A stretch of 64,000 nt of DNA from Trichobilharzia regenti (taxonomy: Eukaryota > Platyhelminthes > Trematoda > Strigeidida > Schistosomatidae). The notes beneath the pieces were generated by a model, which searched no databases, was not told where the DNA came from, and saw nothing but the letters and a program-made list of their open reading frames with translations. Location: the NCBI GenBank assembly GCA_944472135.2, contig OX235270.1, positions 147,699,632-147,763,631 on the forward strand, in the 5' to 3' direction. Positions 33,929 through 44,560 of this stretch are shown in pieces (within the stretch, counting starts at the first letter, position 1; the number at the start of each line of letters is the position of its first letter). Both the position numbers and the translations under genes were made by a program.

Positions 33929-34245
33929 ATCACCTTCTTTTGGGTAGAAAACAAATGTGATCTTGGTGTTTCCTCAGTCGGTTCGGTGTGTTGCTGTTTT
34001 TTCTTCGTCTTCTTCATATTTCAAATGAATAGCATTCATGCTAATTTCAACTAGTGTGTCAAAAGATCTCATTCTCTTCTTTTCATAACTTTCTTACAAT
34101 CTAAATATCAACAGAGATTTATCTATATGTTCCTTTCTTGTCACTCTTAACTACAAAGTGATATTTTTTTTAAAAAAAAAAACAACTGTGAAGTTGACCG
34201 TTCAAATAAATAATCTTAATTCTCGTTGTTTTGAATAAATTTTGT
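33929..34245 (+). other. probable 3' UTR of SVOP-like gene
   Basis: Non-coding AT-rich sequence after the stop codon. Two AATAAA hexamers are present, at 34205-34210 and 34234-34239, and a T/G-rich stretch follows (TTTTGTTCAATTGTGCCTG). Together they are the expected form of a metazoan poly(A) site. Which signal is used cannot be told from the sequence. Confidence 0.55.
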
Positions 34246-34849
34246 TCAATTGTGCCTGTTTTATTTTTGTCTGCTCAAAAATGGTTTCCTCTTAAAAAAA
34301 AAACTTGAATACAATGTTTAGCATTATTGTTCTTTACTGTTCTGCTTGGATGCGTTGAGTCTTGTTCCGTGCTATTGTTCTTGTTCATGCTGTTGTTGCT
34401 GCCTCTGTCTTGCTCCTTTTCTAATAATTGTGATTGTGAATCCTTAGACTGCATATTACTATGTGATCATCTTACTCTGGACCAACTGTTTATCCTCTTT
34501 TTTTTGTTTTTTCTTGTTTTTTTTATGGGTTTTCCTTTTGTATCATTGTCATATTTGTATTTTTTGTGTCTTTCTCTCTCTCTCTTTGTGTGTTCTTGCA
34601 ATTCCCTTTGATGACCCATACAACAGAGATACCATGTTAACGACAGTAATAATAATAACGATGATGATGATAATAACAATAATAATATTTCTTGTGTTTT
34701 TGTAAAATAAAAATATTTCGATTTCCTTCTTACATACTTGTTACGAAATATTGTGAATTTTCTCATCATCTGAGCGGAAGTTCACTGAGATATACTTCTT
34801 CCAAGACCTAACGGTTTCTTTTATCTCTGTAATGCTTGGAGTGGACAAC
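34246..34849. other. intergenic, T-rich and GAT/AAT repeats
   Basis: A T-rich and CT-rich stretch (34300-34610) and an AAT/GAT run (34648-34690) fill most of it. Reading frames here are low-complexity artefacts. Confidence 0.5.
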
Positions 34850-35075
34850 GTGAAGCTAGAGAGGTTGGAATTCACAGACCATTTGCGTTGAGTGCCACTA
34901 CTGGCTAAAATCATCTATGAGCTTGCCCTGTAGCCAGAAGGTGTTGAGTTGCAATCCCCAGTAGGTACAGGGTACTCTGTTGATGAGTCCCAAAATAGAA
35001 CGAAACAGCTGTCTAGCAGTACTCCCTGGCTTTGACTTGTCCTTTAACGGATATCGATCCGTCGTCAAGCTCAAA
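34850..35075 (+). mobile_element. hammerhead SINE family B
   Basis: Order of parts: GAGGTTGGAATTCACAGACC start, ACTACTGGCTAAAATCATC and AGAAGGTGTTGAGTTGCAAT (decayed A and B boxes), ribozyme region, CTCCCTGGCTTTGACTTGTC tail. Complete but diverged. Confidence 0.65.
34972..35023 (+). ncRNA. hammerhead ribozyme motif, nearly complete
   Basis: Stem I GTACTCTG pairs with CAGTAC after a bulge; core reads TTGATGAG (canonical CTGATGAG, C3 changed to T); stem II TCCCAAAATAGAA is weakened; CGAAAC is intact; a minimal stem III AGCT; cleavage triplet GTC at 35011-35013. This is the copy with the fewest core lesions in family B. Confidence 0.6.
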
Positions 35076-35099
35076 ATGGAATCGTTATTTTAGTAGGGT

Positions 35100-36130
35100 A
35101 TCGTTTTCATTGGTTGATGTAGATCTACCACATATGAAGCAATCAGTTCCCATGTATGAATTTCGAATAAAACCATGAGAAAAGGACTTAATTTCTGTGA
35201 AACGTGTAGTGTTTGTATGAGGCACACATTTCGAATATTCTGATCACACACGTACTTTCCATACGTATTCATGTAAAAGGTAACACAGAACAAAGGGTCA
35301 AAATTTTATCAATGCTTTTCAACCTGTTTACGAGTCACGATCACAGATAAGAAAAAGGAAGGTGAACATATTACTTAAAAAAAAGCCTTAGTTTTAAATC
35401 TCAAGTTCAAAGTAATAACTAATCATTTCTGAGCACCGTGAACAGGTTTATGGTTATGGCTTCAACAAATTGAAGCATATGACTCAAACTTGTTTTATGT
35501 ATGCAGTTAAAGGCTATACACTGAAATCATGTTTATTACCCGTCTGTTGTTTGGCGTGCCTTGTGATGGATGAAGTTGGATTGACTGATTCAAACGATTT
35601 TATTTGTCCCTGGAGTCACTTATGAATCTGTCCTGTAACTCTGACCTCCAAAGATGTATGGATCCTCCCGATGTACGTGTGATCACACGTGGTAGATACA
35701 GTGTGATGTGATGCTATCTTTCGGGTGATATGAGGGTTAACAGGGCAACATAAATTTTGTTAGACACATAGTAAGTTCTGTTGAATTCCGCTCCGAGTCT
35801 TTGTTTGGTGATCACCCTTGGACGATAAAGATACATAAACATGCTTCTTCAGGAGCTGACTGGATTGGTAGAGCCTGGTGTTCGACGCTTCCAAAGCGAC
35901 GAATGAATTTCAGAAGACAGTTATTACTGAATAATATTGTAGTGAGGTTTTGTATTTCCTCCCTAATGGTGTCCTCCCTATATATACACATATATATTTC
36001 AAGCATCTGAACAAGTAATTAACTAATGCCTTTTTGTGCTGAAGTGGAGAGAAACCATGGTAGTTTAGTTACTGTCTCGTCCAGGTGAACTTTCTGTGGA
36101 CAGATCGTCTTATTGACCCATCCTTTTGGT
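35100..36130 (-). mobile_element. Penelope-like element family C, endonuclease part and 3' UTR
   Basis: Minus-strand translation gives RRSVHRKFTWTRQ (the YRKxTWTGQ string after the reverse transcriptase), CDHTYIGRIHTSLEVRVTGQ with an intact YIG, NPTSSITRHAKQQTGNKHDF and a 3' UTR that shares ACACATTTCGAA and TCTGATCACACACG with the fragment at 23.6 kb. Frameshifts are frequent. The 3' end faces left. Confidence 0.6.
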
Positions 36131-37419
36131 GAGTTATGAGTACATCTAAAAATCGCGAGCAGTCGTTATTTTTATCCACATATGTTCATGATGTACTACT
36201 TTGTACTATATTCATCCAATTAAGAATTTTTATAACATCTGTCTCACCTTTATAATTGGAGAAATTCATATTCTGAAGGATGAAAAGTAAAACAATGCAT
36301 CAGCTGATTTCCTAAGACTTACTGGTACCAGTTAATTTATGAAGTAATCGACTGAAAATTTTGATCGGCCTTTTTGTTGCTATGACAGTTTCATACTCCA
36401 GTGTGACTCGCATTTGTTTATACTCATTATCCGTTTATTTAACTTTAGGTCCAATGATATTGATAAATTTATAATCCTTACTGTATTAAAAAAAACTCCT
36501 TGTGCTGATTTCGCCCCATATACGTAGAAGCTAATATCCCATAGGAGATAAATTATTGGACATCTGACTCTGCAGGATATTCTTGTAGTGATAAACAACT
36601 AACGAGTGATCATTGAAGATTAAATGAAAGTTTGGATCCACTGGTCTGTTGATTACTAGCCTAAAGAACCTTTTGAGTAGTCTCTGCCTGATAGCCAGCG
36701 TAATCGACCTACCATTTAGAATTTCAGCATGAAACAGAATTTCTCATACTGGTTGGTCATTTTTAACTAGAACATACTTTTGTTTCCGCTAGTCGAGTTG
36801 TGATGTGCGTTTATCCTGAATTGGTCAGACATTCTAATTGGATTATAATTCTCCATCATTTGTTATGTTTACTTAAGAAAGTTTAAGATTGTAAACAAAA
36901 TGCATAAAAATAAACGATGGATTGAAAGACTTATAATGTTTGGCTATTCACAGAGTAACACAAATTTTTGCAAAGAAACACTTCAGTTGAAGTTGACACC
37001 AGTATGAATAATTTCCACACTGTCGACCGCCTCTGACATCTTAATTAGTCAGATACATCATAATCTGGTGGCATTTCACGGTTTGACTATCATGGACTTC
37101 GTTACAGCACATTCCTACTGGAATTAGCATTGATCTCTCAAGGAAACAGAGGCTCCAAGTATGCGATGTGTAATTCGTTTTGTACAAAATCATAATCTAT
37201 TCAGTTGACCTGTCCTTTTTACACGATATTTTAAAAGTCATTCTCGAAATTTGTTAGCAATGCATGTGAGGAGCAGTACAATGATATTTACGATTAAGGA
37301 GGTGTAATTATTTAACTTCACCTTGTAAAAAACGACCTCTGGTGCCAACTATACTTTTCTGCACAATATATGTATCTTGATTGGCAGCTGGATATTTCAC
37401 CCAGTGTGAAACCTAGTGT
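36131..37419. other. intergenic, nothing recognised
   Basis: No coding motif, tRNA-like head or LINE tail was found. Confidence 0.4.
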
Positions 37420-37676
37420 ATATTGACGAGTGTCGTGTGCGTCGGTGGCATAAAGGTCAGGACGCTCGCCGATCATGCACATGCACCCCGACCGACGAAC
37501 TCCTTTACCTCGCTAAGCCAGAAATAATGCTGGTAAAGAGGAAAGGTTGGGCATTAGGCTAGAAACCCTATCCTGTAAAATTAAACACTGCTGTAGAAAC
37601 TTCACGCCACTAGCTTGAAACCCTATGTTCCACGGGGAAAAGTGAAGGAAAAAATAGAAATATGTTGACGAATGTC
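37420..37676 (+). mobile_element. SINE, family A' (RTE tail) with target-site duplication
   Basis: Body 37435-37661 starts GTGTGCGTCGGTGGCATAAA and ends CCCTATGTTCCACGGGG plus an A-rich tail. It is flanked by ATATTGACGAGTGTC (37420-37434) and ATGTTGACGAATGTC (37662-37676), a 15-bp duplication with 13 matches. The B box is damaged (CCCCGACC). Confidence 0.8.
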
Positions 37677-38159
37677 ATAGTGTCTGTTGATCATTAAGCT
37701 GCCTATAGATGTGTTCAATCACTGCATTTCTGATTTATGGACTTCAAATACCACTTCACATGCGGAAAATATATGTATGTAACATACACCCCATTTTTAA
37801 ATGTTTGTACAACACTCTACATTTCGCAGGCATCCTCTCACCAGGGATGGATCAAGATTGTGTCTTCATATTCTGAGCGAACTACGCACTTTTCGAGGTG
37901 AAGGAAAACCTCCTGGAGGATTGGAATGTACATGTAATTCTTTTGAGTTGATTTCTGAGAAACAAATTTCATGGTAGGTCGTGAATTGTCCTACTCAGAT
38001 GTAATTTTTTTGTCAACCATTAAACTTCATTCTTGGCTATGATCTTATTTGCACTCCTGTTTGTCTACCTAATCTTCCAAATGACACGTCTGCTTTACCA
38101 ATATCCTGCAATAATAGCTTGCTGCAATATGATTGAAATCGATTCGACACATGAGATTT
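37677..38159. other. intergenic, nothing recognised
   Basis: No element could be assigned. Confidence 0.35.
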
Positions 38160-38560
38160 TTCAATCGACTCAAGAACATGGATACCGCGTAGCGGTTTGC
38201 TCTGCTTTCCTTTATGGTTGTAAGATATGGACACTGAAAGTGGAAGACCTGAAGAGGCTAACCATCTTTTATCACATGCACACACAGATGGTTGCGTTCT
38301 GCCTCCCAAGTTAATTGGTATATGCTGAGTTAAATTGGGGTTAAGCGTAAACGGTTAGATATGGAGGGCATTTAAATGGATGAAATTGTGAAGTTGCTTC
38401 GGTTACGTACGACAAGCCACTGCCCTTCTCGTCCAGCAATGTAATCTGACATAGGATGAGTTTGGAAAAGAGTGGTGATATAAAAAAAGTGGCATTAATC
38501 GATGAAGTCTTTGGCTGTTGATTCCAACCAACCACGTAGGAAGACATGGACTGCGTGGAT
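38160..38560 (+). mobile_element. RTE-type retrotransposon fragment (second subfamily)
   Basis: YRVAVCSAFLYGCKIWTLKV and EDLKRLTIF match the YRAAVRSVLLYGCETWxLRxEDxKRLxxF signature; later pieces DEIVKLLRL and a KKWH-type string follow the subfamily order. Frame broken, no catalytic core. Confidence 0.65.
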
Positions 38561-39199
38561 GATTAGGGACCTCGAAATGATAATAACCTGTGTCCTGAGA
38601 CTAATAATGATATGGCATAAATACATTCAATCCGTGTATGCTTTCAGATCCATTAAATTCCTTGTTTATCGATTTTACTGCTCCTTCCCGCGTACAATCC
38701 TGCTCTTCATAATTCTTTTGAATCTCTTTTCTCTCTCATGCTTCAGGTTAATTTACATTTATGTTATGTTATGATCAAGGAAATTTCAGATGTGTAGTAA
38801 AAGTCATTTGTTTTATTTTATAACATTTAGTTGGTTTACTTTTGTGTAAAAACAGCAACTGAAAATATTAACTTACTGAAAAGTAACCATGTTGAAACCT
38901 GTAATTACTTGATGTGTTTATCAGAACTTATCATTTCACTTTTAAAATCAAAACAGTATACCTTTCATCGCATTCACAGCTGTTAATTAATAATTTGAGT
39001 TGATTTATTTCGGTAAGTCATCAGTGGTATATCTGCTTTTAATTATCCAGTAGGCGATTAATCGATATGAATCATAAGATTGATGTCAAGACATCCTTGA
39101 AGGTTATTGATAAAAATGGTAAAAGGTGCCTATTGAAATACGCTTGAGCGTTAGGTATGCGTAAACTTAAGCCGCTCGCCCCGGTGTGTGCGAAGCCAA
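38561..39199. other. intergenic, nothing recognised
   Basis: AT-rich, no assignment. Confidence 0.4.
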
Positions 39200-39880
39200 T
39201 TTATTATTTCTTTAAACCTACCTCCTTCACTTATCTGACTAGGAAGCATCGTTTCGACTACAGGAATTCAGCACGGATGAAGATGTCAAAGCTGGCCAGT
39301 GAGAACCGTAAAGGCTCTCATCAAGGTGAAAGCAGTTTGGAAATCTTATGCACTCCGCCTCAGCATGAAGAACAATATTGGGATTTTCAACACCAATGTC
39401 AAGTCGGTCCCTATATATGGGTCAGAAACTTGGCGTCGATTTCACAAAAAGGAATTTACAACAGGCTGCAGACTTTTATTAACCACCACCCCGTTCTCTG
39501 GACGCATACTGAAGATCGAATCACCGGCTGGCCAGAAAGAATTAGCAACAAAAAGCTCTGGCTGTTAATAAACCAACGAAGAGCCGATCGCTCAGCAGAT
39601 GTTTAAGAGTACATGGAGATGGATCAGGCATATATTGAGGAAACTGTTGAATGACATCACGCGCGCAATGCAGGCCATCAACTTGAGTGGAACCCCAATG
39701 CGAAGCGACAAGTGATTGTCCATGTGGGGTTGACAAGGAGATCGTGTGAGGAGGATATAAGAGGGGATTATGGGTGATCATGTGGATAGCCAGCTGAAGA
39801 GGATGGAAGGAAATAGAAGAAAGTGGAAATGTATTGTTAAAGCCTTACGTTCTTTCTACTCGGACCCCAAGTAGTGTTAA
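39200..39880 (+). mobile_element. decayed SR2-type RTE 3' end
   Basis: TSFTYLTRKHRFDYRNS, IFNTNVKSVPIYGSETWRRF and KRWLGH-equivalent residues (WRWIRHILRKL in a shifted frame) follow the order of the younger copies, and the 3' end reads AAAGCCTTACGTTC with CGGACCCCAAG. The AAT tail is lost. Confidence 0.7.
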
Positions 39881-40402
39881 TTACTCCTAATACTCTTATT
39901 CTTAAATCCTTCGTCACTTGTTTTATTCGAATTGGCCTTTATTTTTCTTCTAACTTGACTCAACAGATAAATGTGTGATCAGACTGTTCAAAATATGGTG
40001 AGCAAATACACCACATTTTTCAAATAGTCTCTCCGTCTTCTAATAACACTATCCAAATTTATTAAAGGGTTTAATTATTTTAAATACTTCAGTTACTGCA
40101 AAGGCATTTCATGTACTGCGGCATTATTTTTGATGTCTGAATTACGAAATTACTGAACTATGATATACAATATTGGTTCTAGGTAAACTGTTTTCAAAGC
40201 CTAAAGATGTGGTAGTTCAGTCAGGTGCGAAAACTGCAAAAATTGCAGCACTGTACCTGCACTTTATCATAGAAATTGCTAAAACAAAGCAATAGGGATC
40301 AAACATCAGGGAATATCTTATAATTTATATCAATTAAGCGCTAAAACTGGTGAGAAAATATTTTATAAAATAATCCACTAGCCACTAAATTTTAGAAGTT
40401 AG
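39881..40402. other. intergenic, nothing recognised
   Basis: No assignment. Confidence 0.4.
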
Positions 40403-40782
40403 TAAGCAGAAACCTATACAATTGGTGGATGGTGGCTAGCAGTGGAATCCAGGATGCGCATTTCGTCCTAATTGGGACTCGTCATCTGGGTGTACCTGCA
40501 TTTCTCAGTGAGTGATGATGTTCCCACCGAGGCTCGAACCCAGTGCCCATAGTTTCAAACGCCAAAGCGTTATCCACTAGACCACTTGGGCCACGAGATC
40601 CACCTCTTGTGCAACGGGTCATATTAATTATTGAATTGAATTTTTGATTTTCCCGTCGATTGATTGGACCGAAGATCGTCGAAGCATCTGCACAAGAAGC
40701 CGACATGTCAACCTGAGACCGAACACTTCGGTCCAATCAATCGACGGGAAAATCAAAAATTCAATTCAATAAGCAGAAACCT
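40403..40782 (-). mobile_element. Sm-alpha-like SINE with hammerhead, 5' inversion and target duplication
   Basis: The insertion 40416-40769 is flanked by perfect 13-bp copies of TAAGCAGAAACCT (40403-40415, 40770-40782). On the minus strand it has a tRNA-like unit (A box TGGTCTAGTGG, B box CTGGGTTCGAGCCTC), a hammerhead ribozyme (40440-40503), and a CCACCATCCACCAATTG 3' end. At its 5' side 45 bp (40631-40675) are mirrored by 40726-40770 around a 50-bp spacer, so the outer block is inverted relative to the rest. Sm-alpha SINEs of schistosomes are known to carry such ribozymes. Confidence 0.85.
40440..40503 (-). ncRNA. hammerhead ribozyme, Sm-alpha type
   Basis: Minus strand layout: stem I CCAG / CTGG, core ATGACGA (canonical CTGANGA; position 3 is A here), stem II GTCCCAATTAGGAC, then GAAAT, a self-complementary TGCGCA stem III without a loop, and the cleavage triplet ATC (40455-40453). 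All parts except core position 3 are intact. The loopless stem III is the kind that works as a dimer. The C3 change should strongly reduce activity. Confidence 0.8.
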
Positions 40783-42014
40783 CTAACTTCCAAAAGACTT
40801 AAGTTAATTCATAATATTAGAGAAAGAAGAAAACGAAGTCCAGCAAAGATATCGCTTCGGTGATTACATTCTCAAGAGCAGCTAATCTTGAGGGAATAAT
40901 AATTTTCAGCTTGATACGAAATTTCGAAAGTGTGAATTGAGATTACGGAGGGCTTAGAAAGAAAATTACGCTCAGGATTAGAAAATAGTTGCATTATATG
41001 TAAATTAATAATTGTATCTATTTAAAGTTATGTATTTAAATGCGATTATAGAGCTGTTGTTGAGAATGTAATCGCTGAAAATATATCTTTACTGAACTTC
41101 TTGTTCTTTCCTCTAATGACGTTGAACTTACTAATAATATTGAATACATCCTATTCATGATTGGCAGATGTTTAAACGGTTGCTACTGAATGACTTCATT
41201 GATTTCCAGGGGTAACATCTCTGAGTGCAGCACTGTGTGACGCGAGTTTGAACCTCAGAAGGGACATGAGTTCCTTCGAGGTTGCAGATACACCTTGCTA
41301 ACTGACTGCTGAGTGCCAACTAGCACGAAACTTAGGTCAGGCAAGGCTTCCTGCCGATTACCTCCAACTATCCAATATCATCAAATGCACTTAGAAGTTT
41401 AGAGAAACTCTCTGACGAACATACTCGGTTTCCTGAGTCACTTCTTTTTTTGTAACAACTCTTGGAGTCCATGCCGCCTTCTCTATGTGTGTCTACCAAT
41501 TCGCCTATTTCTGTAGAACTAGGTGTATGTCAGTGCATATTCTGTCCAAAACAGTACAAGAACCATATTCAGCATAGTTACAAGCGTAATAACGACTCTT
41601 TTCTCATTTTCTGTATTTTCTCTTGATCCTAATTCAGTTATTAGGTGATTTCTCCAAATACACAAATTTTTACCTGTAAATATACACCTTTTACTAAAAT
41701 ACATCGCACTAGGTTTCGATTATTACTCACAAGTTTTCACATGTGTCAATCACCGATCAGCATAAAGTCTATTGATGAATGTTACACATGACACCACTCA
41801 ATATAGAAAAGAATTATAATTTAAACATCTAGGGTATTCCTAGGTCATTAAATGGGGATTAGGAAGGGCAAATAACGTTCCAGTCATTCATATAGATTAA
41901 CATATGTGTATTAATATTACTGCATGTGTGAAACTTGGGCACATTGGTAGTACGTAATTCCATACTAATTTGTTTTTTAGATATATCACACAGTCAAACA
42001 GTATTATTTACTGG
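40783..42014. other. intergenic, one possible B-box relic
   Basis: Near 41250 the string GCGAGTTTGAACCTC resembles a B box, with no further support. Nothing else was recognised. Confidence 0.35.
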
Positions 42015-42945
42015 ATGACGTTTCGGACACAATTTAATATTGTTCATAATCATATCGTCAATTACAATCACACACCTTCGAAACTTGAGTTTTAAAGTTT
42101 TCTTTGTTCTCTCCTACTTGTCGTCATTGGGGTAGTAGAATTTTCCAGATATCTGGCTGGACAGGTGTTGAATCATTCCTATTACACGTGTTCGCAGTTG
42201 ATTCGATAAACAAAGCTTCTTTTATCAATCTCTTCCAACACTCTGTAACATTAGGTTTTAAAACTGTCATCCTAGCCCATCCAATACTGTATGGCTGTGT
42301 GTAATTGAGTGTAGTGAGTGGTATAGCTGAACTATTCTCTAGATTTCTTATCTTATTTGGGTCAACTAATCTAGATTTTGTTCGGTTTTTATGTTCGGCT
42401 AGTCTGACTTCCCTGTCCTACTACTTTTACCAATGTATTTGACCTGATAATCATTACAGTCAGGCAGGGTATTAGATAAACTAAATTGTTTTGTTTTAAA
42501 GGCTCCACTGTCAGGAATGATCCTTCAACCGACAAAGCTTGTTTCTAATTGAGTTTGTGGTTGGTTTGAATGCCAGCCACTTTTATTCCTGTCTGCATTG
42601 TTAAGAATTCTGAGTAATGTGGTTTCCGAGGTTCCTTCCTTGTATGGAATAACTACTGATGATTTAGATTCCTTATTTTTGGTGTTGCCATTGATTATCT
42701 TGTGCATGTTTGACATGCATGTCGTCATTAATAATACTACGATTATTATCATCACTACAAATACTATCATTAGTTATTTTATTTTTACATTTTCCCACAT
42801 ACTTTCTGACTAATTTATCAGAGTAATTATTAAGCTTCAAAGCTTCTCTTATATGCCTCACTTCCTGTTTTAGATTTTCTTTGTTACTATCTTGTTTCTG
42901 TTCCCTATCACTTAAACATTTTATCAGTCCTATTTCTACTCGCAC
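42015..42945 (-). mobile_element. Penelope-like element family B, linker and GIY-YIG endonuclease
   Basis: Minus-strand translation from the right gives a linker with REALKLNNYSDKLVRKYVG, then IPYKEGTSETTLRILNNADR, a shifted QVKYIGKSSRTGK (YIG intact), a CxxCN-type DCNDY, NSSAIPLTTLNYTQPYSIGW, MTVLKPNVTECWKRLIKEAL and CNRNDSTPVQPDIW, followed by a 3' UTR ending near 42015. This is the post-polymerase half of a Penelope-like element; the reverse transcriptase is missing. The 3' end faces left. Confidence 0.75.
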
Positions 42946-43200
42946 AGGGCGGGATTATCTAATGATCTAATGTAACTGAGTTGAGAGAGAGAGAGATTGA
43001 TAACGAAAGCTTCATTCATCGAATACGTGTAATAGGAATGATTCAACACCTGTCCAGCCAGATATCTGGAAAATTCTACTACCCCAATGACGACGACAAA
43101 TAGGAGAGGACAAAGAAAACTATAAAATTCAAGTTTTGAGTTCGTGTGATTAATATTATTGATGATATGATTATGAACAATAAATTTTGTTCGAAACATT
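42946..43200 (+). mobile_element. Penelope-like element family B, inverted 3' fragment
   Basis: 43000-43198 is the inverted match of about 42015-42215: CCTGTCCAGCCAGATATCTG, AAAATTCTACTACCCCAATG and GATTATGAACAAT occur in both arms in opposite sense. The fragment starts inside the endonuclease C-terminus and holds the 3' UTR; its 3' end faces right. Arms differ at scattered sites, so it is older than the family A pair. Confidence 0.75.
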
Positions 43201-44224
43201 CTGATTCAGTGTTAATATTAATTATTCTTATGATAATTTCAATGATCAGAGAATTTCATTGTATATTTGATCTGATCTCTTGGTGAATATGTGAAGTTGT
43301 CCAGATCACTGGGAAAACTGTCGATTTAGCTTAAATTTTTAAAAATATTCTTTGCAGAAATTGAACCCATTCATTCAGAATCACCAAACAACTGATGTAC
43401 ACTATGACACGTAATTTGGAACTCTACTGTAATATCACTGTACAGATGGTGTACAAATATCTACAACACACTTCTGCAGAATAAATCAATCAATATTTTC
43501 AGAACAGACGCAAACATGAACCAGTCAAAATATACCAGAATCCTGAGTATTGATTTATTCACGTAAGAACATGTCTAACAGTTTTTCTGTCTAACGTTAT
43601 GAATATGAAAATGATCAATATTTTGATTGATTTAGAAACTTCATCATGACTGCAGTACTGCATACTAAGAACGAAAATATGTGAGATAAATAATTTCGAT
43701 AAACTTATGATGCAGTACAGTTTTAACGGATGTCTCCCACCCCACGTCATGTTCACTGATATATTAAACTCAACAGACCAAAGGGGATTAGTGCCACATT
43801 TATCACTAAGGTATTCGCTTAACTTTTATAAGTACAGACAGGCACTGAAAGAAGTCAACAGAATGGTTGTTAGTCATTATTGCTGTTCTAATGCAGAACT
43901 AGCGCCTTTCGGATCAAGAAACTACATAACAATCAAACATTTTGCTCATTATGCAACCGTAAAAATCAATAATTTAGTTGTTTCGCGTATTTTACTTTCA
44001 GTGTAAGTCTTCGTGAATCACTGCATTGAAAGTCTGTCATTATAATAAATGAATATTCGGTTTATTTCAATAGTGAACACTTTCATGACAGACACATTAA
44101 GAATAAGAATTAAGTAAAATTGTTTCATGAAAATATAGATTAGTTATTGCTTACAAAGGAATCACAATTTTAACAGAAGAAATGACATTTTCAAGAAGTA
44201 GTTTGTAGGGGTTTCATATGTTTC
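43201..44224. other. intergenic, nothing recognised
   Basis: A 99-codon frame (43707-44006) has no motif, no family resemblance and no splice or promoter context; I treat it as chance. Confidence 0.4.
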
Positions 44225-44410
44225 CAGTTCAATCACCGAAGGATGTCATTTAGGGGACCATTGAAAACCAGAGGAGAACCGGACAGCTGTTTCATCGCAA
44301 CTGGAAACTCCTCGGTAGTACGCCCCACCGGGGTTAGAATCCAGAAACTTCAGACTACAATGCCATTTAGCCATTGAAACCTGATTGGGTGGACAATGAA
44401 TTCCAGCACT
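44225..44410 (-). mobile_element. hammerhead SINE family B, decayed
   Basis: Minus strand: TTTCAATGGCTAAATGGCAT (A-box region), TTCTGGATTCTAACCCCGG (B-box region), then GCGATGAAACAGCTGTCCGG and the tail CCTCTGGTTTTCAATGGTCC. The ribozyme 3' half is clear, the CTGATGA half is not. Confidence 0.6.
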
Positions 44411-44439
44411 ACCTAGTTGTCTCATTAAAATAACAAATC

Positions 44440-44560
44440 AACAGAGGTTGGAATTTATGGACCACTGGATCGTGTCTCAGTGGCTGAATAGCCGACAAGT
44501 TTGTCTTGTAATTCTGTTTAGTAATCACATAAAGTGAAGACTGTGACATGGTATAAAAGT
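44440..44560 (+). mobile_element. hammerhead SINE family B, head only
   Basis: GAGGTTGGAATTTATGGACC, GTGTCTCAGTGGCTGAATAG and GTTTGTCTTGTAATTC match the start of family B up to the anticodon-arm region. It lies head-to-head with the copy at 44225-44410. Confidence 0.5.

Noticed and set aside
34327..34769. Overlapping hydrophobic frames
   Set aside because: They come from T-rich and CT-rich low-complexity DNA downstream of the probable poly(A) site.
40530..40618. Possible tRNA gene on the - strand
   Set aside because: A and B boxes are present, but the unit is continuous with the hammerhead SINE and does not form a full cloverleaf.
42015..43200. DNA transposon with terminal inverted repeats
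   Set aside because: The arms encode Penelope endonuclease and 3' UTR sequence, and no transposase lies between them.
43707..44006. 99-codon open frame, + strand
   Set aside because: No motif, no splice sites or promoter in keeping with a gene, and frames of this length are expected by chance in 64 kb.
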